DNA of 64,000 bases from Candidatus Nitrososphaera evergladensis SR1 (GCF_000730285.1 NZ_CP007174.1:1302001-1366000); one strand, 5' to 3'; shown: positions 17,077 to 25,608, counted from the first letter of the stretch. Program-made: numbers and translations. The notes: generated by a model from the letters alone, not told the origin.

Positions 17077-17262
17077 ATGAGTTCTCGCGGCAACTTTACA
17101 AAAGGCCAGACGTGGGGGGCCTTGAAAAAGGCGTGGAGAGGGTACAAGATAGCCAAGGTGCAGGGCGACAGCGGCAAGATGAAAGAGTACGCGACCAAGA
17201 TACGCACCCTGCAGGGCGAGCTTGGGGTAAAGCAGGCATCATTTCCAGAACTTGGAATGTGA
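17077..17262 (+). CDS. Small conserved-looking basic protein (61 aa)
   Basis: The 61 residues are polar and basic with a helical middle (GALKKAWRGYKIAKVQGDSGKMKEYATKI...). No family is recognised. A TATA-like CTTATATC at 17043-17050 lies about 27 bp before the ATG, as for a leaderless gene. It converges with the antiporter gene, whose stop is 13 bp away. Confidence 0.55.
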   Translation: MSSRGNFTKGQTWGALKKAWRGYKIAKVQGDSGKMKEYATKIRTLQGELGVKQASFPELGM

Positions 17263-17274
17263 CTTACTTACCGG

Positions 17275-18441
17275 CTATTCATAGACAGCTACTGCCCTTG
17301 TGCCGAGCTTTACCAGCATGGGCCCGATAAAAGTGGTCAGCGCGACTACCATGCCCACTATGGGGAATAGAAACGGGCTTACCACGCCGAGATCCTGGCC
17401 AGTCTTGAGCACGATAAACGAAAACTCGCCCAGCTGGGCCATGCTCAAGCCGATCCCGATTGCAAACGTCTTTTCAAAGCCAAACACTCTGACTCCGGCA
17501 TAGACTGCGCCCATCTTGCCAAGCACCGTTACTGCGGTGATGATGGCGACCGGCACCCAGAAAAGCGAGATGGTTGACAAATCCATGAGCGCGCCAATCG
17601 TGACGAAAAATATCGCGGTAAATATCTCTCGGGTGGGCGTGATGAGGTTTGACACCTGCTCTGAAAACCTCGTGCCGGCAATGATGACGCCGGCAAGGAA
17701 AGCGCCGGTGGCGGCAGAAAAGCCAAGCTCGTGCGACAGGAACGCAAGACCAAAGGCGGTGCCAAGCGCAAACATGACCGTTATCTCGTAGCGCTCCAGC
17801 CTTGCAATGAGCGCAAAGATCTTGGGCATGAGAATCACGCCGGCGGCAATAGTCCCTCCGATAAAGAGCCCTATCTGGCCGATTGTCACAAGGATCTGCA
17901 TAAAGTCAAACGAGCCGCTGACCACGCCGGCGTGCATGGCGCTTATCATGACTACCGCAACCAGGTCCTCGATGACAAGCACGCCTATCATCAGTATCGA
18001 AGACGTTGCCTCCATCTTGCCCATGTCCTCAAGCACCTTGACGATTATCGCGGTGGAGCTGATGGAAAGGGCGGCCGCCAGGAACATAGAATCATAGAAC
18101 GACCACCCAAAGCCGGCGCCGACTGCAAAGCCGATGCCAAGCATGGCAAGCACCTCAATGACTGCAATGCCTGTACCAAGCTTGCCTATTGCGCGCAGCT
18201 GCCTGAGCGGGAACGAAAGGCCGACTCCAAAGAGAAGCAGCACGATGGCAATGTCTGAAAAATTATTCAGCATCTCTGTGTTCTGGACCAGCTTTAGCGG
18301 CCCAAAGGGGCCGATGAGGATGCCGGCGACAAGAAAACCCAGGATCATCGGCTGCTTGAAGATGTACGCCAGCGCGCCTATGCCGGAGCACACCAGAAGC
18401 AGAAACCCTAGGTCTCCTACGAGCTCGATGCCTACTGCCAA
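17275..18441 (-). CDS. Cation:proton antiporter, CPA2 family (KefB/NapA-like)
   Basis: The 388-residue product is almost entirely membrane-embedded, with about 12-13 helices. Family features include FKQPMILGFLVAGILIGPFG, a helix with VLLLFGVGLSFPLRQL, the unwound core AAALSISSTAIIVKVLEDMG and GAFLAGVIIAGT. It should exchange Na+ or K+ for H+ across the membrane. Unlike Kef systems it lacks a C-terminal RCK/TrkA domain. Confidence 0.88.
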   Translation of the reverse strand: MAVGIELVGDLGFLLLVCSGIGALAYIFKQPMILGFLVAGILIGPFGPLKLVQNTEMLNNFSDIAIVLLLFGVGLSFPLRQLRAIGKLGTGIAVIEVLAMLGIGFAVGAGFGWSFYDSMFLAAALSISSTAIIVKVLEDMGKMEATSSILMIGVLVIEDLVAVVMISAMHAGVVSGSFDFMQILVTIGQIGLFIGGTIAAGVILMPKIFALIARLERYEITVMFALGTAFGLAFLSHELGFSAATGAFLAGVIIAGTRFSEQVSNLITPTREIFTAIFFVTIGALMDLSTISLFWVPVAIITAVTVLGKMGAVYAGVRVFGFEKTFAIGIGLSMAQLGEFSFIVLKTGQDLGVVSPFLFPIVGMVVALTTFIGPMLVKLGTRAVAVYE

Positions 18442-18577
18442 CGCTTTTTTCTACCAAGAAAAATCTTCAAATCGCTTTATGGCGGCAAGTCAACAATACT
18501 TTTCAAACAACAACCATTTTTTTGATGCATAAATTGTGCACTAGAATTAAATACTTCTGCCGCTTTGCCGTAAATGC

Positions 18578-18754
18578 TTGGAGCCCAAAGAAAAGGAAGC
18601 AGAGATAATAAGCGAGATCCTGCTCAAGGCAGCCAGCGAGCCTGAATTCCGAAACAGCCTGATACGCGATCCTGCGGCCGTGCTTGAAATGTACAACGTT
18701 TCGCCGCAGGCCAAGATGGTCATAAAGAGGACCATAATCGACCTGACGCAATAA
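18578..18754 (+). CDS. Short NHLP/Os1348-like protein (58 aa, TTG start)
   Basis: This 58-residue frame begins with TTG about 27 bp after an AATTAAATA element. It reads as an acidic helical peptide, with EIISEILLKAASEPEFRNSL followed by IRDPAAVLEMYNVSP. The pattern x-L-L-x-K-A-x-x-x-P-x-F-R-x-x-L-x-x-D-P recalls the nitrile-hydratase-like leader (NHLP) clan of short proteins and RiPP leaders. No maturation enzyme is adjacent and there is no obvious core peptide after the helical part. The assignment is by eye and tentative. Confidence 0.5.
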   Translation: MEPKEKEAEIISEILLKAASEPEFRNSLIRDPAAVLEMYNVSPQAKMVIKRTIIDLTQ

Positions 18755-18760
18755 CAACTA

Positions 18761-19630
18761 CTACCACTTTTTGCCCGCGTCCTGCCTCATGTGGTAGTAA
18801 AGGAACTGCTGCGCATAACCTGCATACTTGCCAAAGTACGTGCGCGCGGCTTTTGATGCCTCGATATATTGATGCCCGGTCAATTTCTCGCTCATTTTCT
18901 TGCCGGCAAGCCAGCCATAGTGGCTTGCAAGGGCCCGCGCTATCCAGACGTCTATTGGAAAGGCGTCCAGCTTTTCAAGCGAGAACAGCAGTATGCAGTC
19001 TGCGATCTTGGGGCCGATGCCGTACACCTTTAGCAGTTCAGCCCTGGCTTCGTCGTAGCCGGCTTTTTTCAGGTATTCTATGTCAAGTGAGCCGTCTGCC
19101 ATCGCCCCTACTGCAGCTTTTATCGCCTTTGCCCTGTAGCCCAGGCCGCACGCGCGAAGTTCGCCTTCAGAAGCCTTGTGGAGCGCCTGCACAGAAGGAA
19201 AAGTGTGGAACTCTTTGCCATCCGCAACTATTCTCTGGCCGTATTTTTTTGCAAGCGTGCCAAGCATCCTCCTTATCATGGGTATGTTGGTGTTGCTTGC
19301 GCATACGAATGAAATGGTGCACTGTGCGGGGTCCTGCCTCATGAGCCTGAGCCCCGGATACGATGCGATCAGTTTCTTCACAATCGGGTCCTTGGCAATC
19401 TCTGCAAATATAGAGTCGGTATCGTCGTCAAGCCGGAACATGCTGCGCTCTATTTGCCGCTCCTCCGGAAACGACTCAAACACCAGCGCGCCGTCCTGTC
19501 GGTAAAACTTGACAACCCTGTCTGCGTGTATTCCGTACCACGCCTGCCCTGACTTTTCCCAGAGAAAGACCTGGCCGCTGTTGACGCTTGTCTCCGGGTC
19601 AAAATGCGCAAGGAGCGGCGGCTGCCTCAA
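18761..19630 (-). CDS. ogg: 8-oxoguanine DNA glycosylase/AP lyase, OGG1-type
   Basis: This 289-residue enzyme of the HhH-GPD superfamily has the eukaryotic-like OGG N-terminal domain (NSGQVFLWEKSGQAWYGI...). The hairpin-helix-hairpin reads VYGIGPKIADCILLFSLEKLDAFPIDVWIARAL. By analogy with human OGG1, the Lys in GIGPK is the Schiff-base nucleophile and the Asp in FPIDVW the catalytic acid. The TTG start at 19630 is the only initiation codon in frame. The frame stays open for about 25 codons upstream without another start. It is the third DNA glycosylase within 7 kb. Confidence 0.9.
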   Translation of the reverse strand: MRQPPLLAHFDPETSVNSGQVFLWEKSGQAWYGIHADRVVKFYRQDGALVFESFPEERQIERSMFRLDDDTDSIFAEIAKDPIVKKLIASYPGLRLMRQDPAQCTISFVCASNTNIPMIRRMLGTLAKKYGQRIVADGKEFHTFPSVQALHKASEGELRACGLGYRAKAIKAAVGAMADGSLDIEYLKKAGYDEARAELLKVYGIGPKIADCILLFSLEKLDAFPIDVWIARALASHYGWLAGKKMSEKLTGHQYIEASKAARTYFGKYAGYAQQFLYYHMRQDAGKKW

Positions 19631-19885
19631 TGTATGTGCTCTGCTTCCTGAGGCATGGCTTATGAACTTTTTTGCACCATCATCATCCTTGCTCTTTAGA
19701 AAAAGTCAGGCAGACTGGCCCTGCTGTTTGAATGGACAGGGCTTGAAAATCTAAACGACTTTCATACCTGCACAAAGGTAACCGGAAGAAAGCACTGTAA
19801 AGAAGGGTAATCCCAAAGAAAACTAACTGGGAATGAAAAAAGATTAAGCACCTGATTTATTTCACCAAATCGACTTTTGCAGAGC
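19631..19885. other. Intergenic region without a supported gene
   Basis: Reading frames here are shadows or lack starts. The minus-strand OGG frame continues open to about 19700 but has no start codon. A TATA-like TGATTTATT near 19854-19862 could serve the small frame starting at 19886. Confidence 0.4.
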
Positions 19886-20047
19886 ATGGGGATGCGGAAA
19901 GGGGCGTACAGAAGAGAGGAAAGCGGACAGCAGAAATCTGGCAAAGGGACCATAGTAATCTGCGAACTTGTTGAAAGAGATCCGTTTACGGGTAAAATAT
20001 TAAGATCGGAAAGGCACGAAATTCTGGCAAAAATAAGACAGCTTTGA
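19886..20047 (+). CDS. Possible small protein (53 aa)
   Basis: The frame starts with ATG about 27 bp after a TATA-like element. It encodes a basic N-terminus, a strand-like GTIVICELVERDP and a helical tail ending RHEILAKIRQL. Composition resembles real small proteins, but the length is too short to be sure and no family is recognised. Confidence 0.35.
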   Translation: MGMRKGAYRREESGQQKSGKGTIVICELVERDPFTGKILRSERHEILAKIRQL

Positions 20048-20249
20048 TATAATAATAACTGCAAAAGCGACACCTTGCAATTTCACGCGCCATCTATTCT
20101 TTGATGCACGTCACACAGAGCCGTATCGATGAGACTGCCGGAAACATGAAGTGCGGCGGATCTTTTTACCCGTGAGCAAATTTGCCGCTTCTGGGTGAAC
20201 TGGCGTTATAACTCATTAAAGTAAAAAACGCTCCAATAATAATAACAAG

Positions 20250-20417
20250 ATGCCAATCACGGACGCAACTAAAAAACAGATTGCCCAGCAGCGCAGGCTG
20301 TACTTCAAGATATGCTTCAGGTGCGGTAGCAAGAACCATATCGATGCGGTAAGATGCAGGAAGTGCCACAGCCATCACATGCGGGCCAAAAACCGGACGC
20401 TGGGCGCAAAGAAGTAG
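20250..20417 (+). CDS. rpl40e: Ribosomal protein eL40 (L40e)
   Basis: The 55-residue product has the family's four-Cys zinc site, CFRCG and CRKCHS, in the conserved frame YFKICFRCGSKN and IDAVRCRKCHSHHMRAKNR. In eukaryotes the same protein is made as a ubiquitin fusion. The archaeal form is free, as here. It sits on the large ribosomal subunit near the factor-binding region. Confidence 0.92.
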   Translation: MPITDATKKQIAQQRRLYFKICFRCGSKNHIDAVRCRKCHSHHMRAKNRTLGAKK

Positions 20418-20535
20418 GAGCTGGTCGCATTTCGGCATAAAGAGAGAAGGATTGCCCGAGTGTCTACCGCCTAGGGGCGAGCCCGTACAAAAAAGGCTAA
20501 CGTTAAATAAATGACCCGACCCCTCATGCCTGCAA

Positions 20536-20847
20536 ATGAGCAGCAGTAACGACAACCCGACCGATCCCGTCGATGCTTTCAAGAAGGCGCTAGAGAAGGG
20601 AGGCGAAGTCCAGAAAGACTTTGCCCGCCAGTTTTCCGCAATGCAGGCAGACGCAATGCAGAACTACCTTGCCATGCTGCGCGGCCTGAGCTTTTACAAT
20701 GCCATGTTCAAGACCACGGTCCAGAGCGGGGGCAGGATCTCTATACCAGAGGCCGAGAGGCAGGCCCTTGACATCGACGACGGCGACCTGGTGCAGGTAA
20801 TAGTAATCCCTATAGAGCGCCGCAGAAAAAAGGCAACTGATGGCTAG
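20536..20847 (+). CDS. Helical (phasin-like) protein with C-terminal AbrB/SpoVT domain
   Basis: The 103 residues fall into two parts. Residues about 10-60 are an amphipathic, Ala/Gln/Met-rich helix (FKKALEKGGEVQKDFARQFS...). Residues about 62-100 are a swapped-hairpin AbrB/MazE-type domain (GGRISIPEAERQALDIDDGDLVQVIVIPI). In haloarchaea an AbrB-domain protein (PhaR) binds PHA granules and regulates their genes, and this genome carries PhaC/PhaE at 57-59 kb. A granule-associated regulator is therefore plausible but inferred. TTAAATA at 20503-20509 places the leaderless ATG at 20536. It abuts the convergent hydrolase gene. Confidence 0.75.
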   Translation: MSSSNDNPTDPVDAFKKALEKGGEVQKDFARQFSAMQADAMQNYLAMLRGLSFYNAMFKTTVQSGGRISIPEAERQALDIDDGDLVQVIVIPIERRRKKATDG

Positions 20848-21675
20848 CTAGGGGACCAGCTCTTCCTTTCCTGCAAGGAACTTTAGTATTATTCTGTTAA
20901 AGGTCATCGGCTTTTCCACGTAGGGCGTGTGCCCGCAGTCCTTTATCACGACAAGCTCGCTGTTTGGCACTTCACGAAAATCTTTTGCGTACTGGACGGG
21001 GATCATCCTGTCCTCATCGCCCCACATTATCAGGGTCGGCGCGATTACCGACGACAGCCTGCCCCTGAGAGGCAGGGAGTACCTCATGCCAAGGAGCGTC
21101 GACATGAACGCGTATTTCGCGTTTGGCAGGTTCATCCTCTTGACGAAATCTACCACCATCTCTTCGGTGACGATGGATGGGTCGTGCGCCATGTCGCTGA
21201 ATGCCTTTAGCGCATTTTCAAACGTGGGGTACAGTGCAGCCATTATGTACTGGTCAAGGATGGGAGTTGACGTGCGCATGGCGCCTGCCGGCGAAACAAG
21301 CGCCATCTTGTCGATTCTGCGCTTGTTGCGAATAGCATACTCTGCGGCCAGGTGGCCGCCAAAGGACGAGCCGACTAGGTGAGGCTTTTCAATGCCAAGG
21401 TTTTGCAAAAAGCCGTCGAAAAAATCGATGAAAAAATCCATGGTGTATTCCACCGTGGGCTTGTCGCTGTACCCAAAGCCGACAACGTCCGGAACTATCA
21501 CTCGGAAATATTTCGACAGAGTGGGTGCCACGAGGAGCCAGCGCTCTGACGAGGCACCTAGGCCGTGCAAGAGGACTAGGTCTTTGGCGCCCTTGACCGG
21601 AGATCCATAGTCTAGGTACCTGGTGGTATGCCCGTTGACCTTTGTCATCCGCTGCGGCATCGCTTGTTCCTGCAA
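20848..21675 (-). CDS. Alpha/beta-fold hydrolase
   Basis: This 275-residue enzyme has the oxyanion motif LLHGLGASSERW, the nucleophile elbow VGSSFGGHLA with catalytic Ser, the acid in MWGDEDRMIP and the His in DCGHTPYVEKP. The substrate is unknown. It resembles C-C bond hydrolases and esterases, and also PHA depolymerase-type folds. Its stop codon abuts that of the AbrB-tailed protein with no gap. The start may be the second Met, at 21660, as easily as 21675. Confidence 0.88.
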   Translation of the reverse strand: MQEQAMPQRMTKVNGHTTRYLDYGSPVKGAKDLVLLHGLGASSERWLLVAPTLSKYFRVIVPDVVGFGYSDKPTVEYTMDFFIDFFDGFLQNLGIEKPHLVGSSFGGHLAAEYAIRNKRRIDKMALVSPAGAMRTSTPILDQYIMAALYPTFENALKAFSDMAHDPSIVTEEMVVDFVKRMNLPNAKYAFMSTLLGMRYSLPLRGRLSSVIAPTLIMWGDEDRMIPVQYAKDFREVPNSELVVIKDCGHTPYVEKPMTFNRIILKFLAGKEELVP

Positions 21676-21779
21676 CAGATTTTGTCTATAATCCTATCTC
21701 AAGTCAGTTAATATAGTTATTCTGCCGAAAAATGACGCAATAATGGTTCCGACCGACCACTATAGTGGAGCCAGTAATC

Positions 21780-21914
21780 ATGGAAGAGGTGCAAAATAGC
21801 GTGCACCTGCCCAGCTTTTGGGCTTTCTTTGAGTACATTACCCATGTGTTCCTTACAAGAGCCGGCCACAAGACGTCTTTTTGCTTGCCTCCTGATGATG
21901 ATAATTCATCATAA
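21780..21914 (+). CDS. Possible very small protein (44 aa), weak
   Basis: The frame (MEEVQNSVHLPSFWAFFEY...) could also start at GTG 21765. A TATA-like TTAATATAG lies far upstream at 21709-21717. There is no motif and the coding case is weak. No other gene is seen between 21676 and 22013. Confidence 0.2.
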   Translation: MEEVQNSVHLPSFWAFFEYITHVFLTRAGHKTSFCLPPDDDNSS

Positions 21915-22013
21915 TAATAATGAAAGAGAAAACCGAGGCAGAGACGGGTATATCGATATGGGGCTAACACTGAAGACAAGATAAAGGCAGGCGCAAAGCT
22001 TCAGACGCTTCTA

Positions 22014-22232
22014 ATGACAAGTCCAAATATCGCAAAGCTAAAGGAAGATGCCAAGGACGCCGCGTTTGGCGACTTGGATGATTCAGAGAAGGCCGCCAAC
22101 AATGTGACAGTAGCTGCCAAAGCAGTCGCAAACAAAGCCAAAGGTGCTGGTGGCCGTGATTTGGATACTAAATACAAGAAGATAGAGAAGGTAACACAAG
22201 CCTTTGACCAGCTAACCTTTTTTCTTTTTTAG
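22014..22232 (+). CDS. Small charged protein, function unknown (72 aa)
   Basis: The first 60 residues are Ala/Lys/Asp-rich and helical (IAKLKEDAKDAAFGDLDDSEKAANN...), and the last ten are hydrophobic. No family is recognised. The stop is embedded in a T-rich stretch (CTTTTTTCTTTTTTAG) that also looks like a terminator, so the true end may be as given. Confidence 0.4.
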   Translation: MTSPNIAKLKEDAKDAAFGDLDDSEKAANNVTVAAKAVANKAKGAGGRDLDTKYKKIEKVTQAFDQLTFFLF

Positions 22233-22404
22233 GAAACCGCCTTTTTGACCTCTGTCATTCTCAGTGATAGTGTATATTATGCTGTGCAGCTAAAAATTAC
22301 GCAGAATCGGCCAGTCTGTTTTCTTGTTGCAGAATCCTTTACCTGTCATATTTTACCGTCGGTCAGTACAACACTCTTTTAAAATATAATTTCGTAGGTC
22401 TTTT

Positions 22405-22692
22405 ATGAAAAATAGAAGCAGGATGGACATCGCTTCGGCCATGCTCGAGATAGCGCAGGACGGGGCAATAAAGACCCGGATAATGTATAGCGCCTTTATT
22501 TCATTTCCACAACTGAAGGAATACCTGGAGATTCTGGTGGACAGGGGCATGTTGGAATACGCCCCAAAAGAGGGGGTATACCGCACTACGGAAAGCGGAA
22601 GGCGTTTTCTAAAGACCTACAAGGAAGTAGGCCAAGCGTTGTACCCAAAAGAGAGCAAGATAACAAAGATAGCCAGCGCCGGAATGCGTTGA
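22405..22692 (+). CDS. Winged-helix transcriptional regulator (small, thaumarchaeal type)
   Basis: The 95 residues form one winged helix of the PF14947 type: RSRMDIASAMLEIAQDGAIKTRIMYSA (helices 1-2), SFPQLKEYLEILVDRGMLEY (recognition helix) and a wing with GVYRTTESGRRFLKTY. Ammonia-oxidising archaea carry many such single-domain regulators. Targets are unknown. A TATA-like AATATAAT lies at 22382-22390, close to the start. Confidence 0.85.
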   Translation: MKNRSRMDIASAMLEIAQDGAIKTRIMYSAFISFPQLKEYLEILVDRGMLEYAPKEGVYRTTESGRRFLKTYKEVGQALYPKESKITKIASAGMR

Positions 22693-22717
22693 CTGTGTAG
22701 GCCGTACAAAAGACCGC

Positions 22718-22969
22718 TCAACCGTGTGGAACCCTGCTGCCTGAGCTGCGCGCATCCCTAGCCGCATATTGCGCGTATTTCTGCATAAAGTATCTGCCGT
22801 TTTTGCGGACGATGTCGCGATAGAGGTCAGGTTGCGCCGTAAAGGCCGGCGTATCTGCTTGGTAGTGGCCGCAGCGCCAGCATATCCACTCTGTCCAGCG
22901 GCCATCGCGGTACTCGTATACCGAGTTTCCACACGTCGGGCAGGCAGCAAATACTGCTAACATCGACAT
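22718..22969 (-). CDS. Small zinc-ribbon protein (83 aa)
   Basis: CPTCGNSVYEYRDGRW and CWRCGHYQ form a treble-clef or ribbon zinc site in the first 40 residues. The rest is polar and helical (YRDIVRKNGRYFMQKYAQYAA). No family is recognised. Confidence 0.6.
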   Translation of the reverse strand: MSMLAVFAACPTCGNSVYEYRDGRWTEWICWRCGHYQADTPAFTAQPDLYRDIVRKNGRYFMQKYAQYAARDARSSGSRVPHG

Positions 22970-23069
22970 TCATCGCAGGATTGCTTTTCTACTTCGCTGC
23001 TCAACGATTTTAGATAAACCGCTAGAATTAGTTAGTTTAAATCGTCGTTTCGGTGCCGGTACTTTTGTC

Positions 23070-23453
23070 TTGACAAACGAAGTCACAATCTCGCTTGCAG
23101 AAAAAGAGGTGGTCGCCGGCCAGGAGCTGCATGGCACTGTCACGATAAACTATGCTGGCAGGTGGGACAGCGTGGTAATCAACTCGCAGATTGAAAACTC
23201 TGGCGACGTCTTTTCGTACAGTCTGCTAAACGGCAAAAAGATCAAGCACCCTTACGCCCGGCTGTCGATATTCAAGGATGAATTGAAGGGCAGGACCGTG
23301 GTGGAATTTGTTTCGTCAACGAACCACGTGCCTGCCGCTGGAAAGGACCATACGAACGTCAAGTTCCGGGTGAGCTTGATACAGGAGCACAAGGAAATCT
23401 TTTCCGACATTGCCTACATAAAAGTAGTAGCAGGCAAATTATTGCCCAGCTAG
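23070..23453 (+). CDS. Arrestin-like/Spo0M-like beta-sandwich protein, hypothetical
   Basis: The TTG-started product of 127 residues reads as an all-beta fold: VTISLAEKEVVAGQELHGTVTINYAGR, then VVINSQIENSGDVFSY and VKFRVSLIQEHKEIFSDIAYIKVV. The opening strand plus G-E-L-G-x-V pattern recalls arrestin-fold and sporulation-control (Spo0M) proteins, but length and detail differ. No signal peptide is present, so it should be cytoplasmic. Confidence 0.55.
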   Translation: MTNEVTISLAEKEVVAGQELHGTVTINYAGRWDSVVINSQIENSGDVFSYSLLNGKKIKHPYARLSIFKDELKGRTVVEFVSSTNHVPAAGKDHTNVKFRVSLIQEHKEIFSDIAYIKVVAGKLLPS

Positions 23454-23459
23454 CTACAG

Positions 23460-23921
23460 CTAGGCAAAGCTTTCTGTTACTTCGACAGAGCCCTGCATCC
23501 ACGGGTGCGGCTCGCAGTGATAGTGATACGTTCCTGTTGCGGTGAACGTGAACTCGAACTTTTGTCCGCCGGGGATGAGGCCGATTGTGGCAAGAGTGTC
23601 AAACTTGCCGTTTATCTTGTCTGTGTATCCATCATCGCTAGTCACGCTGTGCGGAACGTCATCAGTATTTTCCCATATGATATGATTGCTTACGCCCAAT
23701 CCGGCGCGTGTGTCTTTGGGAACAAAGAACTTGCCATTTCCTTGATTGGATGAGCCCGGGGATATCTTTACTGTTACAGATTCTGCCGGCTCCAACACAG
23801 CCTTTGGCAGAATCGGCTTGGCATTGACCGCCGGGACATACATGTACTGGTAGTAGCCTATGCTAATGCCTACTGCGACAATGAATGCGATGATGCTAAT
23901 GCCGCCGGCGTGGTTGGTCAT
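23460..23921 (-). CDS. Membrane-anchored type 1 copper protein (cupredoxin) of the complex III locus
   Basis: The 153 residues begin with one membrane anchor (about 7-27), followed by a plastocyanin-like domain facing outside. Ligands are His in DVPHSVTSDD and Cys-x-x-x-His-x-x-Met within YHYHCEPHPWMQGS. The gene lies 46 bp downstream of cytochrome b and Rieske on the same strand. It also has its own TATA-like TTTATATG about 26 bp before its ATG. It is a good candidate for the electron acceptor of that complex, taking the place of cytochrome c. Confidence 0.9.
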   Translation of the reverse strand: MTNHAGGISIIAFIVAVGISIGYYQYMYVPAVNAKPILPKAVLEPAESVTVKISPGSSNQGNGKFFVPKDTRAGLGVSNHIIWENTDDVPHSVTSDDGYTDKINGKFDTLATIGLIPGGQKFEFTFTATGTYHYHCEPHPWMQGSVEVTESFA

Positions 23922-23967
23922 CTGATGATCACCGTGAATTTATTTTCACATATAAAGTTTGTTTGAG

Positions 23968-25608
23968 TCATGGACCTTTTGGACCCTTGACATCAGTTGT
24001 TGGATTGTTTTCTGCCTTGCCTGTAGTGGTGGGAGCAGCAGCTGCTGCTTTGGTTCCTGGTGCTGTCTGTGTTGTTTGTCCGCCAGTTGCGGTCTTTTGC
24101 GGCGGAAGCTGCGCTGGTTTTTCTGCAGGTTTAGCCGCCGGTTGCGCGGCTGGAGGTGCGGCAAGCGGCTTTTCCTGCGGAGTTGGCGTTGCAGGCGACG
24201 GCCTTGGCGGTGCTACCGCTGGCTTGGGTGCCGGCGGAGTCGGCCTTGGCGGTGGCGCCTTTGCCTGCGCCTTGCCATACCTGTAGAGGTGGAACATGCC
24301 TGCAAAGACCAGCATCATGATGCCTACTATGAATAGCGAGTAGTTCTTCATGCCGTCAAGCATTGCATAGTATGCCGCGATGTTGAGGTACACCTGGAAG
24401 CCGATGAGGACCACGAACAGGGCGTACAGCCACTTTTGCGAAAGCTCTATCGAAGACTTGCCCGCCTTCTTTGGCTGCGCCTTGGCGTTGGCCTCTGCGT
24501 GCTTGGCAAGCTTTATCATCATGTACGTAAAGCCAAACGACAGCGGGACTAGCACTACCATGACCAGGTAGAAGAATATCGGGTCGATGACGAGCCTCTC
24601 AAGAAGCGCCTTGTGCGTGTCCGGGTCGATGTAGAATCCCCAGTATGTGGTGACCAGTATCTGGGCAAGGCTCGTGATGCCTACCGCGGTGATAATCGGT
24701 CTGTCCTTCCAAGAGAACTTTTTGTACCTGTCTACAAACGGTATGAGTAATAGTGCGCCTATGAACAAGCCCGGCCACGCGACGCCTGTGACGAACTTGT
24801 CGTACATCGTCCTGAGGAACGCGTACAGGCCTGTGAGGTACCACTCTGGCACGGTGATGCCCGGAGGCACGTGAGGGTCGAACGGGAGCCCAAGGCCCAC
24901 CGGAAACACTCCTCCCGTGAGCATGATTGCGCCTGCGATGGCCATGACCATTGGCACGTCAAACACCAGAAACCTTGGGAAGTGGACTACCATGAGGCCA
25001 AGCAGCGCGATTGGCAGCATGAACACGTGGAAGGTGTAAAAGCGCAGGATAAAGTCGTGGAACCCTGCGCCAAAGAACGCTTCGCGCATCTGCGGCCCCA
25101 TGATGGGTATCGAGTTGGTAAGCGACGCCGCGATAGAGATTGCCAGCTCCGCGCGCTCTGAGAATATGATGTCATAGCCCGTGAATGCCTCCAGAATGGT
25201 GAGCACGCCCAGTATGATGCCTGTCACCCACAGGATCTCGTTTCTGATCTTGTACCTGCCGCTAAAGTACTGGTAGTACATGTGGAGCAGGGCGAGCATG
25301 ACCATGCCGTTTGAGGCGTGGTAGTGTATGTTGCGAATGTGGAAGCCGTAGGGGATGGTGTCGTTAATGTTCTTGACGCTGTTCCACGCCCTGTCGAGGA
25401 TTGGCTCGTACCAGAGCATGAGGAGCGCGCCGGTGATGCCGAGAATGATGAATACCACGAACGTCAGCATTCCGAGAAAGCCCAGCGGGCTGACGAACCT
25501 TCCCGGGAACGTGAACTTCATTCCCATGAATATAGTTCGCTCTACGCCGGCGTACACCCACCGGAAGAATCTTGTCAGACTGTTCTCATACGTTAAGGAA
25601 GCGCCCAT
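23968..25608 (-). CDS. Cytochrome b (bc1/b6f type) with long Pro/Ala-rich tail
   Basis: The membrane subunit of a complex III-like quinol oxidase. The N-terminal four-helix b6-like part carries the haem-ligand histidine pairs in the helix with HASNGMVMLALLHMYY and the helix with ILRFYTFHVFMLPIALLGLMVVH. A second set of helices continues the subunit IV part. Two extra helices follow (about 405-460). About 85 residues rich in Pro, Ala, Lys and Thr then end the protein, an unusual extension for cytochrome b. The start is the fourth codon of the open frame (MGASLTYENS). It overlaps the Rieske gene end by 23 bp. Confidence 0.92.
   Translation of the reverse strand: MGASLTYENSLTRFFRWVYAGVERTIFMGMKFTFPGRFVSPLGFLGMLTFVVFIILGITGALLMLWYEPILDRAWNSVKNINDTIPYGFHIRNIHYHASNGMVMLALLHMYYQYFSGRYKIRNEILWVTGIILGVLTILEAFTGYDIIFSERAELAISIAASLTNSIPIMGPQMREAFFGAGFHDFILRFYTFHVFMLPIALLGLMVVHFPRFLVFDVPMVMAIAGAIMLTGGVFPVGLGLPFDPHVPPGITVPEWYLTGLYAFLRTMYDKFVTGVAWPGLFIGALLLIPFVDRYKKFSWKDRPIITAVGITSLAQILVTTYWGFYIDPDTHKALLERLVIDPIFFYLVMVVLVPLSFGFTYMMIKLAKHAEANAKAQPKKAGKSSIELSQKWLYALFVVLIGFQVYLNIAAYYAMLDGMKNYSLFIVGIMMLVFAGMFHLYRYGKAQAKAPPPRPTPPAPKPAVAPPRPSPATPTPQEKPLAAPPAAQPAAKPAEKPAQLPPQKTATGGQTTQTAPGTKAAAAAPTTTGKAENNPTTDVKGPKGP

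Noticed and set aside
19762-20073. 103-codon minus-strand frame
   Set aside because: Hydrophobic, Cys/Ser/Leu-rich product typical of antisense noise; the plus strand has a small better-placed frame.
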